DNA of 64,000 nucleotides from JBFFZF01 sp050732695 (GCA_050732695.1 JBOHRL010000033.1:104581-168580), one strand, 5' to 3'. Positions 19,008-28,504 are shown, counted from the stretch's first letter. The notes: generated by a model not told the origin, from the sequence alone. Program-made: numbers and translations.

Positions 19008-19957
19008 GAGGATCCTTCCACCTTGCGCGGCCGATCGGCGTTGCGGTCAATGGACAATGGCCGTTCAGTGCCAGTATCCGGGGTTCCTGCCGCCTTCTTG
19101 CGTTTTCTGCGCCGGCGCCGCTTCGGGCGCAGGCTCGCGAGCGGTCGGTTGGGCGACAATTCGCCGTAATCGATGTCGCGCAGTTCTGCGCCAGCCTCAT
19201 CACCCTGCTCCTCGTCGAGCAATGGATCCCGTTCAGGCAGGCGCTCGAAGAACCCGAGGACGGCTGCCTTGCCGACGCCGTAGCTGACGTAGCCCAGCAG
19301 AGCGGGAAAGAAGAAGATCGAGGGGATCACGCTCGCGAGCACGATCATCGTCAGCAGGAACAGACCAGTCAGAATACCGCGTGCGCTGCGGAAGCCGAAC
19401 TTCGGCACGACGGGATACGGCACGTGGCTCATCATGAGGAGGCCGAGCATGACCATCAATGCCGTGATCAGCTCCGGCCACGCCCAGTGTGCAACGTACT
19501 GCTGGAAGAACACGGTTTGACTGAATGGCTGGAACGTGGCGAGCGTCATGCCGGCGGACGGCGACGGAAGTCCATGAAAAACGACTTTCGCGTGACCGGC
19601 CTGCTCGACGTTGAAGCGCGCCAACCGGATCACGATCGCGCTGGTATAGAAGAACGCGGCGATCCAGCCCCATGTCCCATCGGCAAGGAACAGGTGGTAT
19701 ACGATGAGTGCGGGCGCGATTCCGAAGCTGATCGCATCGACCAGCGAGTCCAGTTCCTCACCGAACTTGCTGCCGGTCCTTGTCACGCGAGCGACACGGC
19801 CGTCCAGGGTGTCTGCAATTCCGGCGATCACGATGAGCCACGCAGCGCGCTCGAATTCGCCCCTCGCCGCCGACACAATGGCCCACACCCCGAAAAAGAG
19901 GTTGGCCAGCGTCAACGCGCTGGGGACGATGATGACGCCGCGCTGGAGCGGTCTCAC
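19004..19957 (-). CDS. pssA: CDP-diacylglycerol-serine O-phosphatidyltransferase
   Basis: A 317-residue membrane enzyme making phosphatidylserine, the precursor of phosphatidylethanolamine. The CDP-alcohol phosphotransferase motif DG-x2-AR-x8-G-x3-D-x3-D is complete in DGRVARVTRTGSKFGEELD (about residues 49-67) plus the final Asp four residues later. Several membrane helices follow. The C-terminal tail is strongly basic (PKRRRRRKRKK) and longer than usual for PssA; it could touch the membrane surface or nucleic acid. I chose the GTG at 19957 because it forms a GTGA overlap with the purC stop. Both ends are translationally coupled to purine genes, an unusual place for a phospholipid gene. Confidence 0.9.
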   Translation of the reverse strand: MRPLQRGVIIVPSALTLANLFFGVWAIVSAARGEFERAAWLIVIAGIADTLDGRVARVTRTGSKFGEELDSLVDAISFGIAPALIVYHLFLADGTWGWIAAFFYTSAIVIRLARFNVEQAGHAKVVFHGLPSPSAGMTLATFQPFSQTVFFQQYVAHWAWPELITALMVMLGLLMMSHVPYPVVPKFGFRSARGILTGLFLLTMIVLASVIPSIFFFPALLGYVSYGVGKAAVLGFFERLPERDPLLDEEQGDEAGAELRDIDYGELSPNRPLASLRPKRRRRRKRKKAAGTPDTGTERPLSIDRNADRPRKVEGSS

Positions 19958-20895
19958 GGATCGGCTGCCCGGAACTGGTCTAGCGGAACGCCGGTCAGAC
20001 GCTGGAACGCATCCAGATACCGCGCCGACGTCGTGCGTACCACGTTCGGCGGCAGGTCCGGCGGCGGCGGTTCGCGATTCCATTCACCTTTCTGCACGAG
20101 CTGCTCGAGATGGTCACGCACGGGTTGCTTGTCGAGCGATGGCTGGCCCTGGCCGGTTCTGTATGCATCGGCCGGCCAGAAGCGTGAGGAGTCCGGCGTC
20201 AACACTTCATCGATCAGAAGCAGTGTCCCGTCCGCGCGTTTGCCGAACTCGAATTTCGTGTCCGCCAGGATGATCCCTGCCGTTTCCGCGATTTCGCGTC
20301 CTCTCTGGTAGATCGCGAGACTCGTGTCGCGTAGTGTGGTGGCCAGTTCCTCGCCGACCTCGTCCGTCATACGTGTGAACGAGATGTTCTCGTCATGGCC
20401 TTCTTCGGCTTTCGTAGCGGGCGAAAAGATCGGCGGATCGAGCCGTGCGCTCTCGGCCAGACCGTCCGGCAAGCGTTCGCCTGCCAGTGTGCGCGATGCC
20501 TTGTACTCCTTCCACGCGGAGCCGGAAATGTAACCGCGCACGACGCACTCGACGGGGAGGACAACGGTCCGGCGCACGAGCATCGAGCGGCGAGCCCAGA
20601 CTGCGCGTGTGGTTTCGAGTGCCGGCACATCCTTTACGATGCGATCAGCATTCGCCGAAATGAGATGGTTGGGCACGATGTCTGTCATCTGCGCGAGCCA
20701 CCATGCGGTCATCTGCGTGAGCACCGCACCCTTGTGCGGGATCGGCTGCCGCAACACGACGTCAAAGGCGCTGATGCGGTCCGTTGCAACCATCAACAGG
20801 CGATCATTCCCGACAGCGTAGACGTCGCGGACCTTGCCGCGGCGGACAAGTGGCAGCGGCAGGGCGGTGCGCTCGACAGCAGGTGCGCGAATCAT
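19954..20895 (-). CDS. purC: Phosphoribosylaminoimidazole-succinocarboxamide synthase (SAICAR synthetase)
   Basis: A 313-residue enzyme joining CAIR and aspartate with ATP. Visible blocks are GKVRDVYAVG (about 20-29), ATDRISAFDVV, VVRGYISGSAWKEY, the substrate loop around AEEGHDENIS, and LADTKFEFG with IDEVLTPDSSRFWP. The layout resembles the longer (about 300-residue) PurC of plants and some bacteria. It begins in a four-base overlap with purB and ends overlapping pssA. Confidence 0.96.
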   Translation of the reverse strand: MIRAPAVERTALPLPLVRRGKVRDVYAVGNDRLLMVATDRISAFDVVLRQPIPHKGAVLTQMTAWWLAQMTDIVPNHLISANADRIVKDVPALETTRAVWARRSMLVRRTVVLPVECVVRGYISGSAWKEYKASRTLAGERLPDGLAESARLDPPIFSPATKAEEGHDENISFTRMTDEVGEELATTLRDTSLAIYQRGREIAETAGIILADTKFEFGKRADGTLLLIDEVLTPDSSRFWPADAYRTGQGQPSLDKQPVRDHLEQLVQKGEWNREPPPPDLPPNVVRTTSARYLDAFQRLTGVPLDQFRAADP

Positions 20896-22376
20896 GCGTG
20901 CAGCTCCGGTGGTCGGGCGCTGTCCGGCTCGCGAGCGAGCACGGGGGCCACGTGGTTTTCGAGAAAGTGATCGACCTGCTCGGGCGCCCGCCCGACGTGC
21001 CGGGTCGGGTCGAGCGCCGCGTCCAGATCATCGCGGGTAAGCCCGAATGCCGCATCGTTCGCGATGCGGTCGATCAGATCGTTCACGCCATCGCCCTGCT
21101 TGAGTCGTTCGCCCGCGGCTACCGCGTGCTGGCGGATGCGCTCGTGCAGGGACTGCCGGTCACCGCCGCGCTTGACGGCGCGCATCAGCACGGCCTCGGT
21201 CGCAAGGAACGGCAGCTCCTCGGCGAGGTGGCGCCGGATCACGGCCGGCCGGACGACGAGGCCGGCGGCGACATTGTGCAGGATGATCAGAACGGCATCC
21301 GTCGCGAGATACGCCTCGGGTATCGCGATGCGGCGGTTGGCCGAATCATCGAGCGTCCGTTCGAGCCACTGTGATGCGGCCGTGAACGCCGGGTCGATCG
21401 TCAATGCGAGCACGTGCCGGGCCAGCGCATTGATCCGTTCGGCACGCATCGGATTCCGTTTGTACGGCATCGCAGAGGACCCGATCTGCTCACTCTCGAA
21501 CGGCTCCTCGACCTCGCGCAGATGCTGGAGCAGCCGCACATCGTTTCCAAACTTTGAGGCCGAAGCCGCAATGCCGCCCAGCGAAGCGAGACACGTCCAG
21601 TCCAGCTTGCGCGGGTAGGTCTGGCCCGTGACTGCATAGAGCCGGTCGAAGCCCATGGTTTCGGCAACCCGCCGGTTCATTGCATCGACCCTGGCGCCAT
21701 CACCCCCGAAAAGTTCGAGGAACGACGCCTCCGTCCCGGTCGTGCCGCGCGCCCCACGGAACCGCAACGTTGCCAGGCGGTGTTCGATCTCCTCGACGTC
21801 CAGCAGCAGGTCCTGAATCCACAGGGTCGCGCGCTTGCCGACCGTCGTGGGCTGCGCCGTCTGGAAGTGCGTGTAGCCGACACACGCGACGTCGCGGTTG
21901 GCGCGCGCGAAATCCGCCAGCGCCGAAACGCACGCAAGAAGACGGCGGCGGATCAGTCCGAGCGCATCGCGGTGCTGAAGCAGTTCCGTGTTGTCCGTAA
22001 CGAACGCGCTGGTCGCACCAAGATGGATGATGCCGCGCGCGGCCGGCGCGACTTCGCCAAAGTGGTGAACGTGCGCCATGACATCGTGACGCAAGCGCCG
22101 TTCCCAGTCGTTCGTACGCGCGATGTCAATGACGTCGAGATTCTCGCGCATTGCAACGAGCGCGCCCGCCGGAATTTCGAGACCCAGTTCCGCCTGCGCT
22201 TCCGCAAGCGCCAGCCACAGCCGGCGCCAGGTCCCGAACTTGTACGCATCCGAGAAGATCCGGCTCATTTCGGCGGATGCGTAGCGGCGCACGAGCGGGT
22301 TCTCATACGTCGTCGCGGGCGGCTGCTCGATCGCCGCCACGGCGTCTGTCCGGTGGCCTTCGCTCTTCGTGATCAT
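20892..22376 (-). CDS. purB: Adenylosuccinate lyase
   Basis: A 494-residue member of the fumarase/aspartase superfamily that acts twice in purine synthesis, cleaving SAICAR and adenylosuccinate. The signature loop GSSAMPYKRNP (about 300-310) carries the catalytic Ser. TSAFVTDN and THFQTAQPTTVGKR are the other active-site blocks. Length and motifs are closest to the animal-type PurB group. Its ATG shares one base with the degP stop (TGATG). Confidence 0.95.
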   Translation of the reverse strand: MITKSEGHRTDAVAAIEQPPATTYENPLVRRYASAEMSRIFSDAYKFGTWRRLWLALAEAQAELGLEIPAGALVAMRENLDVIDIARTNDWERRLRHDVMAHVHHFGEVAPAARGIIHLGATSAFVTDNTELLQHRDALGLIRRRLLACVSALADFARANRDVACVGYTHFQTAQPTTVGKRATLWIQDLLLDVEEIEHRLATLRFRGARGTTGTEASFLELFGGDGARVDAMNRRVAETMGFDRLYAVTGQTYPRKLDWTCLASLGGIAASASKFGNDVRLLQHLREVEEPFESEQIGSSAMPYKRNPMRAERINALARHVLALTIDPAFTAASQWLERTLDDSANRRIAIPEAYLATDAVLIILHNVAAGLVVRPAVIRRHLAEELPFLATEAVLMRAVKRGGDRQSLHERIRQHAVAAGERLKQGDGVNDLIDRIANDAAFGLTRDDLDAALDPTRHVGRAPEQVDHFLENHVAPVLAREPDSARPPELHA

Positions 22377-23863
22377 CAGGTCCGAATCCGGAACGATGCA
22401 GACAGCAACTGGCCGCGCCGTTCGATCGCCATGCGAACGGCGGTCCCGCTGTTGGCGAGCCGGCGCAACATGGTTGCGGCGTCCTGTGCGTTGCGAACGC
22501 GTGAGCGGTTGATCTCGAGGACGACATCGCCCTCGCGCAGGCCCAGCGTGCGTGCATTGTCCGACAGACCGTCGATGAGTGCACCTTCATCGCTGGTCAG
22601 GCCGCGTTCCGCCTGGATCGCCGGTGTCACGGTAATGAAACGGAAGTCGGCGACCGCACTCACGCGCTCGGCAGTGAGTGATGGCAGGTCCTGCGTTTCC
22701 AGTGTCACCGTGCGGCGAGCGCCGCCATTGCGGACCGTCAGTTCGAGCGTCTCACCGACGCGTGTGTCCAGGAGCCGGGCCTCATAGTCCAGTGGTACGT
22801 GCACCGGGCGGCCATTGACAGCTTCGACGACGGCGCCGGTGCGCAGGCCCGCCCTCGCCGCAGGCGAGCCCGGCACGACGCTCGCGAGCTCGATGCGGTT
22901 GCTGCGGCCGAAGCTGTTGGGCTCGGATGGCTTGACGTCAGCGCCGACCCAGACGCGCCGGACTCTGCCTTCACGTCGCAATGCATCGGCGATGCGCAGG
23001 GCGCGATCGATCGGGATGGCGAAGCCGAGGCCGACGTTGCCGCCGGACTCCGAGATGATCGACGAGTTCACGCCAATGACTTCGCCCAGCGCGTTGACCA
23101 GCGCACCGCCCGAGTTGCCGGGGTTGATGGCGGCGTCGGTCTGGATCATGTCGAGATAGTAGCCGCCACGGCCTTCACCGGTCGGGATGATGTTGCGGCC
23201 GACGCCGCTGATGACACCGGCTGTAACGGTAGGCTCTGCATTGGAGAGCAGGTTGCCGAATGGATTGCCGATCGCGATGGCCCATTCGCCAGTCACGAGA
23301 CTGGCGGACGAGCCCATGGGCGCGACGGGCAGATTTCGTGGCTGCGGCTCGACGAGGCGAAGCAGTGCGATGTCGGTGACATCATCGACGCCCACGATAT
23401 CGGCGCGGAAGTCGCGCCCGTCACTCAGAGTGACGACGATCTCGGTCGCTCCGCGCACGACGTGCTCATTCGTGAGCACGAGCCCGTTTGCGTCGATGAT
23501 GAAGCCGGACCCGAGACCCTGAGACTCGCGCGAGTACGGACCGAAGAAGAAGTTGTCGAAATAGGAGCGCGGCCGGACCGTCTCGCGGCGCAGGACATTG
23601 ACGCTGACGACGGCCGGTGCGACACGCTCGGCCGCCCGCACGATGGCGGTGCGTCGTGAATCGTCGATCGAATCCGTTGCAGCGACGCGCCGACGAGGCA
23701 CCTGTACGACCGCCGCGGCCGCGGCGTGGCCGGCACCCTGATCCGGCTCCGCGTCACCGAACGTCCGCCAGATGAAGGGTCCGGCTGTGACGGACGCGAC
23801 CAGCACGACCAGCAACGCAGGAGCAGCGCGCCCGTTACGCACGCGTGCCTTCGACGAGCCCAT
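22376..23863 (-). CDS. HtrA/DegP-type periplasmic serine protease with two PDZ domains
   Basis: A 495-residue quality-control protease. An N-terminal basic segment and one membrane anchor or signal helix (about 13-30) are followed by a variable linker. The trypsin-like domain has the full triad H134 (TNEHVV), D164 (VTDIALLRL) and S251 (NPGNSGGA). Two PDZ-like domains follow (about 290-385 and 400-490). I chose the ATG at 23863 because the hydrophobic anchor then lies near the N-terminus; this overlaps truA by 29 bp. It sits between truA and purB, with no obvious functional link to them. Confidence 0.9.
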   Translation of the reverse strand: MGSSKARVRNGRAAPALLVVLVASVTAGPFIWRTFGDAEPDQGAGHAAAAAVVQVPRRRVAATDSIDDSRRTAIVRAAERVAPAVVSVNVLRRETVRPRSYFDNFFFGPYSRESQGLGSGFIIDANGLVLTNEHVVRGATEIVVTLSDGRDFRADIVGVDDVTDIALLRLVEPQPRNLPVAPMGSSASLVTGEWAIAIGNPFGNLLSNAEPTVTAGVISGVGRNIIPTGEGRGGYYLDMIQTDAAINPGNSGGALVNALGEVIGVNSSIISESGGNVGLGFAIPIDRALRIADALRREGRVRRVWVGADVKPSEPNSFGRSNRIELASVVPGSPAARAGLRTGAVVEAVNGRPVHVPLDYEARLLDTRVGETLELTVRNGGARRTVTLETQDLPSLTAERVSAVADFRFITVTPAIQAERGLTSDEGALIDGLSDNARTLGLREGDVVLEINRSRVRNAQDAATMLRRLANSGTAVRMAIERRGQLLSASFRIRT

Positions 23864-24761
23864 GCCACATTCCTGCCTCGATTGCATCCTCTGAACCACC
23901 GTCCTGTGTCGATTCACGCTCAGCGTAATAGACGCGCGTGAGAAAAAGTCCGGCCGCCGGCGCAGGCGGCGACGTCTCGAACCCGGCCGTGTTACGCAGG
24001 AGCGCATCGAGATCGGCCATTGGCCGGCGATCGCGCGCCACGTCCACCATCGTACCCACAAGGTATCGAACCATGTGGTGCAGAAACCGATTCGCTGTGA
24101 TCCGGAGCACCCATCCGACATCGGCCCACGGCCGCCAGTCCGCCCGCCACACGGTACAGTACTCGCCGCGCTCCGGCTGCCCGCTTCTGGCGAATGCGCG
24201 GAACGAGTGTTCACCGAGCACCCGGCCGGCAGCGTCCTGCAACAGCTGCGGCGCAAGTGCCTGGCCGAGCGGCCAGCACCAGCGCCGCAGAAAAGGCGAA
24301 CGCGCGGCCGACTCGGTCCCTACCCGGTACGTATACCCCCGGGCGACCGCGTCGTACCGCGCGTGAAACTCGAGTCCGACTTCTTCGACCGATGCGACCC
24401 AGATGTCGGCCGGCAGAACCGCATTCAGTGCGCGCAGCAGGATCCCGGCTTGCCAGTGGCCGGGTACGATGGCCGAAGCGACCTGGCCAGCCGCATGGAC
24501 GCCCGCATCCGTCCGCCCTGCCGCAATGACGTCCGTTGGCCGCGAGACCAGGCGCGACAACGCCGATTCCAACTCGCCCTGAACCGTGCGCGCATCCGGT
24601 TGCGTCTGCCAGCCGTGGAACTCCGCACCATCGTAGTGCAGCGTCAGCTTGTACCGTCGTTCCTGCGGCCCCGCGTTGGCAGTCACGCGTGAAAAGTACG
24701 AGGAAAACGGCGAGTGTTCAAGACGGGCAGCCGTACAACAACCCCGAGAGGTGATCGTCAC
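23835..24761 (-). CDS. truA: tRNA pseudouridine synthase A (38-40)
   Basis: A 308-residue enzyme modifying U38-U40 of tRNA anticodon arms. The catalytic Asp is D85 in AAGRTDAGVHA. Other blocks are LHYDGAEFHGWQ (about 41-52) and LHHMVRYLVGTMVDVARDR. The ATG at 24761 overlaps the kbl stop (ATGA) but gives about 35 residues before the conserved RYKLTLHYDG; a GTG at 24686 would give a more typical N-terminus. Confidence 0.94.
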   Translation of the reverse strand: MTITSRGCCTAARLEHSPFSSYFSRVTANAGPQERRYKLTLHYDGAEFHGWQTQPDARTVQGELESALSRLVSRPTDVIAAGRTDAGVHAAGQVASAIVPGHWQAGILLRALNAVLPADIWVASVEEVGLEFHARYDAVARGYTYRVGTESAARSPFLRRWCWPLGQALAPQLLQDAAGRVLGEHSFRAFARSGQPERGEYCTVWRADWRPWADVGWVLRITANRFLHHMVRYLVGTMVDVARDRRPMADLDALLRNTAGFETSPPAPAAGLFLTRVYYAERESTQDGGSEDAIEAGMWHGLVEGTRA

Positions 24762-25990
24762 TCCGACGCGGCGAATTTGCGCAGGACCGCGAGTACCTCG
24801 TCGATGTCGGTTTCCGTGTGATCGGCGTTGATCTGGAAGCGAATCTCCTCATCGCCGCGGGGCACGACGGGGAAGGCGAGGCCGGTGGCGAGGATTCCGC
24901 TGGCGCGCAGATGATCGACGAGTGCGCGGGTGCGAGCCGTATCGCGAACCATCAGCGGTACGACGGGGTGCTCGCCGGGGATGACTTCGAAACCGGCGGC
25001 TACGAGGCCCTCCTCGAAACGGCGCGTGAGTGAACGTAGCCGGTCGAGGCGGGCCAGGCCTGCTTCACTGTCGAGCAGCGCGAGGGCGGTCATGGCCGCA
25101 GCCGCCTCACCCGGCGTGATCGGGTTCGAGTAGATGTACATCGGGCACGTCTCGCGCAGGAACCGGATGACGGGCTGCGCGGAAACGACGTAGCCGCCAT
25201 TCACGCCCAGCGCCTTGCCGAGCGTGGCGACCAGCAGGTCACAGGGTGGCGATGACGTATACTCTTCCGTGCCACGACCGGTCCGGCCGAACGCGCCGAC
25301 GCCATGCGAGTCGTCCACAACGACAATCACGTTCTCCGGGAACCTCGCATCCCAGCGCTGCGCGATCTTCATGATGCGATCGACGGGCGCATGGTCACCG
25401 CGCATGCTGAAAATGCCATCCGTTACCACGATGGCACGGGAAGCCCGACCTGCACTCTGTGCGAGGGCAGCGTCGAGCCCGTCCATGTCGAGATGCTTGT
25501 AGATCAACTTGTCCAGTGGGCGTGCGAGACGCATCGCATTGATGATGCAGTTATGATTCAGCTCATCGCTGATGAGCACGGTCGCGTCCGTCGTGAGCGG
25601 CGTGATGATGCTCATGAACGCGGCGTACGCCGAGCTGAAGATCATCGCGGCATCGCGGCCGTGGAAGTCAGCAAGTCGAGTCTCGAGTTCGACATGCGGC
25701 GAGTACGAGCCGCTGATGAAACGCACTGCCCCCGGTCCGGCGCCGTAACGGTGCGCGGCATCTTCTTCTGCCTGCACGACCTCGGGCACCAGCGACATAC
25801 CGAGGTACGAGTTCGAGTTCATGCGCAGAAACGCGCGCTCACCCTCGCCTTCGAGCCGAACACGGGGCCCTCGTGTGCCGGTCGGGCGAATCACCGCACT
25901 GACCACCGACTCCGCACCCTTGGCCGTGCCTTTCGTCTCGAGGCCCGCCACGTGCTCCACCAGTATGCGCGTCAATCGGTCGAGTGGCAT
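24758..25990 (-). CDS. kbl: Glycine C-acetyltransferase (2-amino-3-ketobutyrate CoA ligase)
   Basis: A 410-residue PLP enzyme of the alpha-oxoamine synthase family. It splits 2-amino-3-ketobutyrate with CoA into glycine and acetyl-CoA. The PLP lysine is K259 (ATLGKALG). The cofactor Asp and His are in VDDSHGVGAFG, and SNSYLGM and GAGPGAVRFISG are family blocks. The Kbl assignment over KAS-type or serine palmitoyltransferase homologues rests mainly on the adjacent threonine dehydrogenase, 21 bp upstream. Confidence 0.88.
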   Translation of the reverse strand: MPLDRLTRILVEHVAGLETKGTAKGAESVVSAVIRPTGTRGPRVRLEGEGERAFLRMNSNSYLGMSLVPEVVQAEEDAAHRYGAGPGAVRFISGSYSPHVELETRLADFHGRDAAMIFSSAYAAFMSIITPLTTDATVLISDELNHNCIINAMRLARPLDKLIYKHLDMDGLDAALAQSAGRASRAIVVTDGIFSMRGDHAPVDRIMKIAQRWDARFPENVIVVVDDSHGVGAFGRTGRGTEEYTSSPPCDLLVATLGKALGVNGGYVVSAQPVIRFLRETCPMYIYSNPITPGEAAAAMTALALLDSEAGLARLDRLRSLTRRFEEGLVAAGFEVIPGEHPVVPLMVRDTARTRALVDHLRASGILATGLAFPVVPRGDEEIRFQINADHTETDIDEVLAVLRKFAASE

Positions 25991-26011
25991 TCGTTTCCCG
26001 CCTTCGAAGAT

Positions 26012-26983
26012 TCAAGCAGCGCCTGCCGCCGAAGCGCCCGAACCGGGCGCCCGCTGACTCAGATGATGCAGCATGTCCGCCGTCATGCGCGCCGAATCGT
26101 ATTCCGGCTTCCACCCCCATTCGCGACGGGCGGCCGAATCATCGAGTCGGCGCGGCCACGAATCGGCAATCGCCTGGCGCACCGGATCGACCGCATAGCG
26201 GATGTCGAAATCGGGCAGATGCGTGCGGATCGCGTTCGCCAAGCCGGCCGGCGTGAGCTGCATGGCCGTAACATTGAATGCATTGCGATGCACGAGCCGC
26301 GTGCCATCGGCCTGCATCAACTCGTGAGCGGCCCGGATCGCATCGGCCATGAACATCATGTCGAGCTGTGTATCCGATGACAGGAAGCACTCGTACTCGC
26401 GCCTGGCAACGGCCTGATGGAAGATGTCGACGGCCCAATCCGTGGTCCCGCCGCCGGGCGGCGCGACCCACGAGATGAGTCCGGGATAGCGAAGGCCGCG
26501 CACCTCGACGCCAAAACGCGCGTGGTAGTAGTCGCACAGCAACTCACCCGCCACCTTCGTGACACCGTAGATCGTGGTCGGTCTCTGAAGCGCATCCTGC
26601 GGTGCAGGATCACGCGGTGCGCCGGGCCCGAAAACGGCAATCGAACTCGGCACGAATACGCTGCAACCGGCCTCGCGCGCGACCTCGAGCACGTTGTACA
26701 GTGTCCACGTATTCACGGTGTACGCGTTCTGCGGCTGCTTCTCCGCAGAAGCGGAGAGGAGGGCGGCGAGGTGGAAAATCGTGTCCGCCCGATGTTCGCG
26801 AACCGCTGCCGCGACCTGCGCCGCGTCCATGCAGTCGACTCGCCGGAACGGCCCGCCGCCCGTGTTGCCGCGGTCCCTCACGTCCGTGGCAAGGACGGCC
26901 GCTTCGCCGTGCCACGTCCGGAGCGCCGGGACCAGTTCGGTGCCGACCTGGCCAGCCGCACCGGTCACGACGATCCGCTTCAT
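26012..26983 (-). CDS. NAD-dependent L-threonine 3-dehydrogenase, epimerase-like type
   Basis: A 323-residue short-chain dehydrogenase/epimerase-fold protein. The Rossmann motif is GAAGQVG (8-14) and the catalytic pair Y139/K143 is in TIYGVTKVAGE. It resembles the UDP-galactose-epimerase-like threonine dehydrogenases rather than the zinc type. The product, 2-amino-3-ketobutyrate, is the substrate of the next gene, kbl. I chose the ATG at 26983 because AGGAG lies five bases upstream and the Rossmann strand starts at residue 3; the frame continues to 27082. It is the first gene of the long purine-linked run. Confidence 0.88.
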   Translation of the reverse strand: MKRIVVTGAAGQVGTELVPALRTWHGEAAVLATDVRDRGNTGGGPFRRVDCMDAAQVAAAVREHRADTIFHLAALLSASAEKQPQNAYTVNTWTLYNVLEVAREAGCSVFVPSSIAVFGPGAPRDPAPQDALQRPTTIYGVTKVAGELLCDYYHARFGVEVRGLRYPGLISWVAPPGGGTTDWAVDIFHQAVARREYECFLSSDTQLDMMFMADAIRAAHELMQADGTRLVHRNAFNVTAMQLTPAGLANAIRTHLPDFDIRYAVDPVRQAIADSWPRRLDDSAARREWGWKPEYDSARMTADMLHHLSQRAPGSGASAAGAA

Positions 26984-27239
26984 TGAATCTCCTGGTTCCC
27001 GGCTTTCGCTCATCCGCACACCCGCCTCGCGCGGGCAGGGAACGATAAGGGTGAGTGGGGACGATGCAAGGTCGATCACCACATGCGCTTGACAGTGATA
27101 CGAACCCAGCCGCCGCGTGCCGAATCTGCCGCGCCACGTTACAATGCTGACCCATTGGCCGACCGTTCACAGCCAGCCGGCCGCTCGTTCCGCGCGTCCC
27201 GATCAGGACGTTCGCGGATCGATTCGCCGCAAGGACGCA
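26984..27239. promoter_or_regulatory. Divergent control region between tdh and trpD
   Basis: This 256-bp stretch holds no supported gene. For trpD, TACAAT at 27140-27145 is a plausible -10 without a clear -35, giving a leader of about 88 bases. The leader contains a small CGTCC/GGACG hairpin (27195-27210) and AAGGA before the ATG. For tdh, a weak TTGCAT-N16-TATCGT can be drawn on the minus strand. I see no Trp-codon-rich leader peptide or T-box. Confidence 0.35.
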
Positions 27240-28307
27240 ATGGACCAGAGCGAAAGCCACGGCCCCGAACTCACCGAGCTGCTCGCCCGCCTCGTTCGTG
27301 GCGAACATCTCGACACCGATGATGCCGAGCACGCATTCCGCGCCATCATGGAAGGTCGTGCATCGCCCGTGCTGGCCGCGGCACTGCTCGTCGCACTGCG
27401 CGCCAAACGCGAGATGCCGACGGAAGTCGCCGGCGGTGTGCGCGCTCTCCGCGCCGCGATGGTCCCGGTGTCCGCCGACCGGCCTCACGATCTCGTCGAT
27501 ACCTGCGGAACCGGCGGCGGCGCCGTCACCACTTTCAACATATCGACCGCCGCGGCACTCCTCGCCGCCGGTGCCGGCGTGCGCATCGCCAAACACGGCA
27601 ACCGTTCGTTTACTTCACGCTGCGGCAGCGCTGACGTTCTTGCCGAACTCGGTGTCATCATCGAACTCACCCCCGCGGCCATGGCCGAGGTCCTCACCGA
27701 GGCGGGCATCGTGTTCATGTTCGCACCGCTCCTGCACCCGGCCATGCGCCACGTTGCACCCGTTCGCCGCGAACTGGGCATCGCCACCGTCATGAACGTG
27801 CTCGGACCACTCACCAATCCGGCCGGCGCCCGCCGCCAGGTCGTCGGCGTCGCCGATCCCGGTCTGCTCGAACTCATCGCGGGCGGATTGCACGAACTCG
27901 CCCACAAGCACGCTCTCGTCGTACACGGCGAGCCGGGCATCGACGAGTTCAGTCCGATCGGGGCAACCGATGTCATCGAATTGCACAACGGCGAGGTGAA
28001 ACGCTTCCGTGTCACGCCCGAGCAACTGCTCGGCTCGCGACCCGGCGATGCCGACGGCCTCCGCGGTGGCACTCCCGATTACAACGCCCGCATCGTAACC
28101 GGCGTGCTCGATGGCTCGATCAAGGGAGCCGCCCGTGCAGCCGTCGTGCTCAACGCCGCAGCCGCAATCTACATCGGAGAGAAGGCCGGCTCACTCGAAG
28201 CCGCAGTCGCTGTCGCGCAGGACGCGCTCGACGCGGGGGCAGGCATCGCCGCCCTCGAACGGCTTCGCGCCGCCACCGGCAAAGCGGCCAGCCGACATGC
28301 AGGTTGA
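27240..28307 (+). CDS. trpD: Anthranilate phosphoribosyltransferase
   Basis: A 355-residue enzyme transferring phosphoribose from PRPP to anthranilate, step two of tryptophan synthesis. The PRPP and metal motifs are DTCGTGGGAVTTFNIST and KHGNRSFTSRCGSADVLAELG. The anthranilate site is in LLHPAMRHVAPVRRELG. I chose the ATG at 27240 because AAGGA precedes it and the upstream in-frame sequence is not family-like. It stands alone: trpC-F-B-A follow only after the oppositely oriented lexA, and trpE and trpG are not in the window. Confidence 0.95.
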   Translation: MDQSESHGPELTELLARLVRGEHLDTDDAEHAFRAIMEGRASPVLAAALLVALRAKREMPTEVAGGVRALRAAMVPVSADRPHDLVDTCGTGGGAVTTFNISTAAALLAAGAGVRIAKHGNRSFTSRCGSADVLAELGVIIELTPAAMAEVLTEAGIVFMFAPLLHPAMRHVAPVRRELGIATVMNVLGPLTNPAGARRQVVGVADPGLLELIAGGLHELAHKHALVVHGEPGIDEFSPIGATDVIELHNGEVKRFRVTPEQLLGSRPGDADGLRGGTPDYNARIVTGVLDGSIKGAARAAVVLNAAAAIYIGEKAGSLEAAVAVAQDALDAGAGIAALERLRAATGKAASRHAG

Positions 28308-28361
28308 GCCCGCGAGACGAATCCCGTCCGAACCGCCCCGCCACCCCCGCCTCGCGGGCTC
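28306..28361 (+). terminator. Long hairpin at the trpD stop
   Basis: A perfect 11-bp inverted repeat (GAGCCCGCGAG at 28306-28316 and CTCGCGGGCTC at 28351-28361) starts within the trpD stop codon and encloses a 34-base loop. There is no U-tract. The rest of the 197-bp gap to the lexA stop shows no gene. Confidence 0.55.
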
Positions 28362-28504
28362 GATCCCCGACACGCGTCAGTTCGCCGAAACCATCGCTTT
28401 GAGTGTCCACGGCCCGACGATCGGACCACCCGCAAGGCACAGCAATACCAGCGTCGTGCTCCTGCGATCACACCGCCCCACCACAAATGCCGTCCGCCTC
28501 ACCA

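Noticed and set aside
27089..27094. A perfect TTGACA upstream of trpD
   Set aside because: No -10-like hexamer lies 16-18 bp downstream; the nearest TACAAT is 45 bp away.
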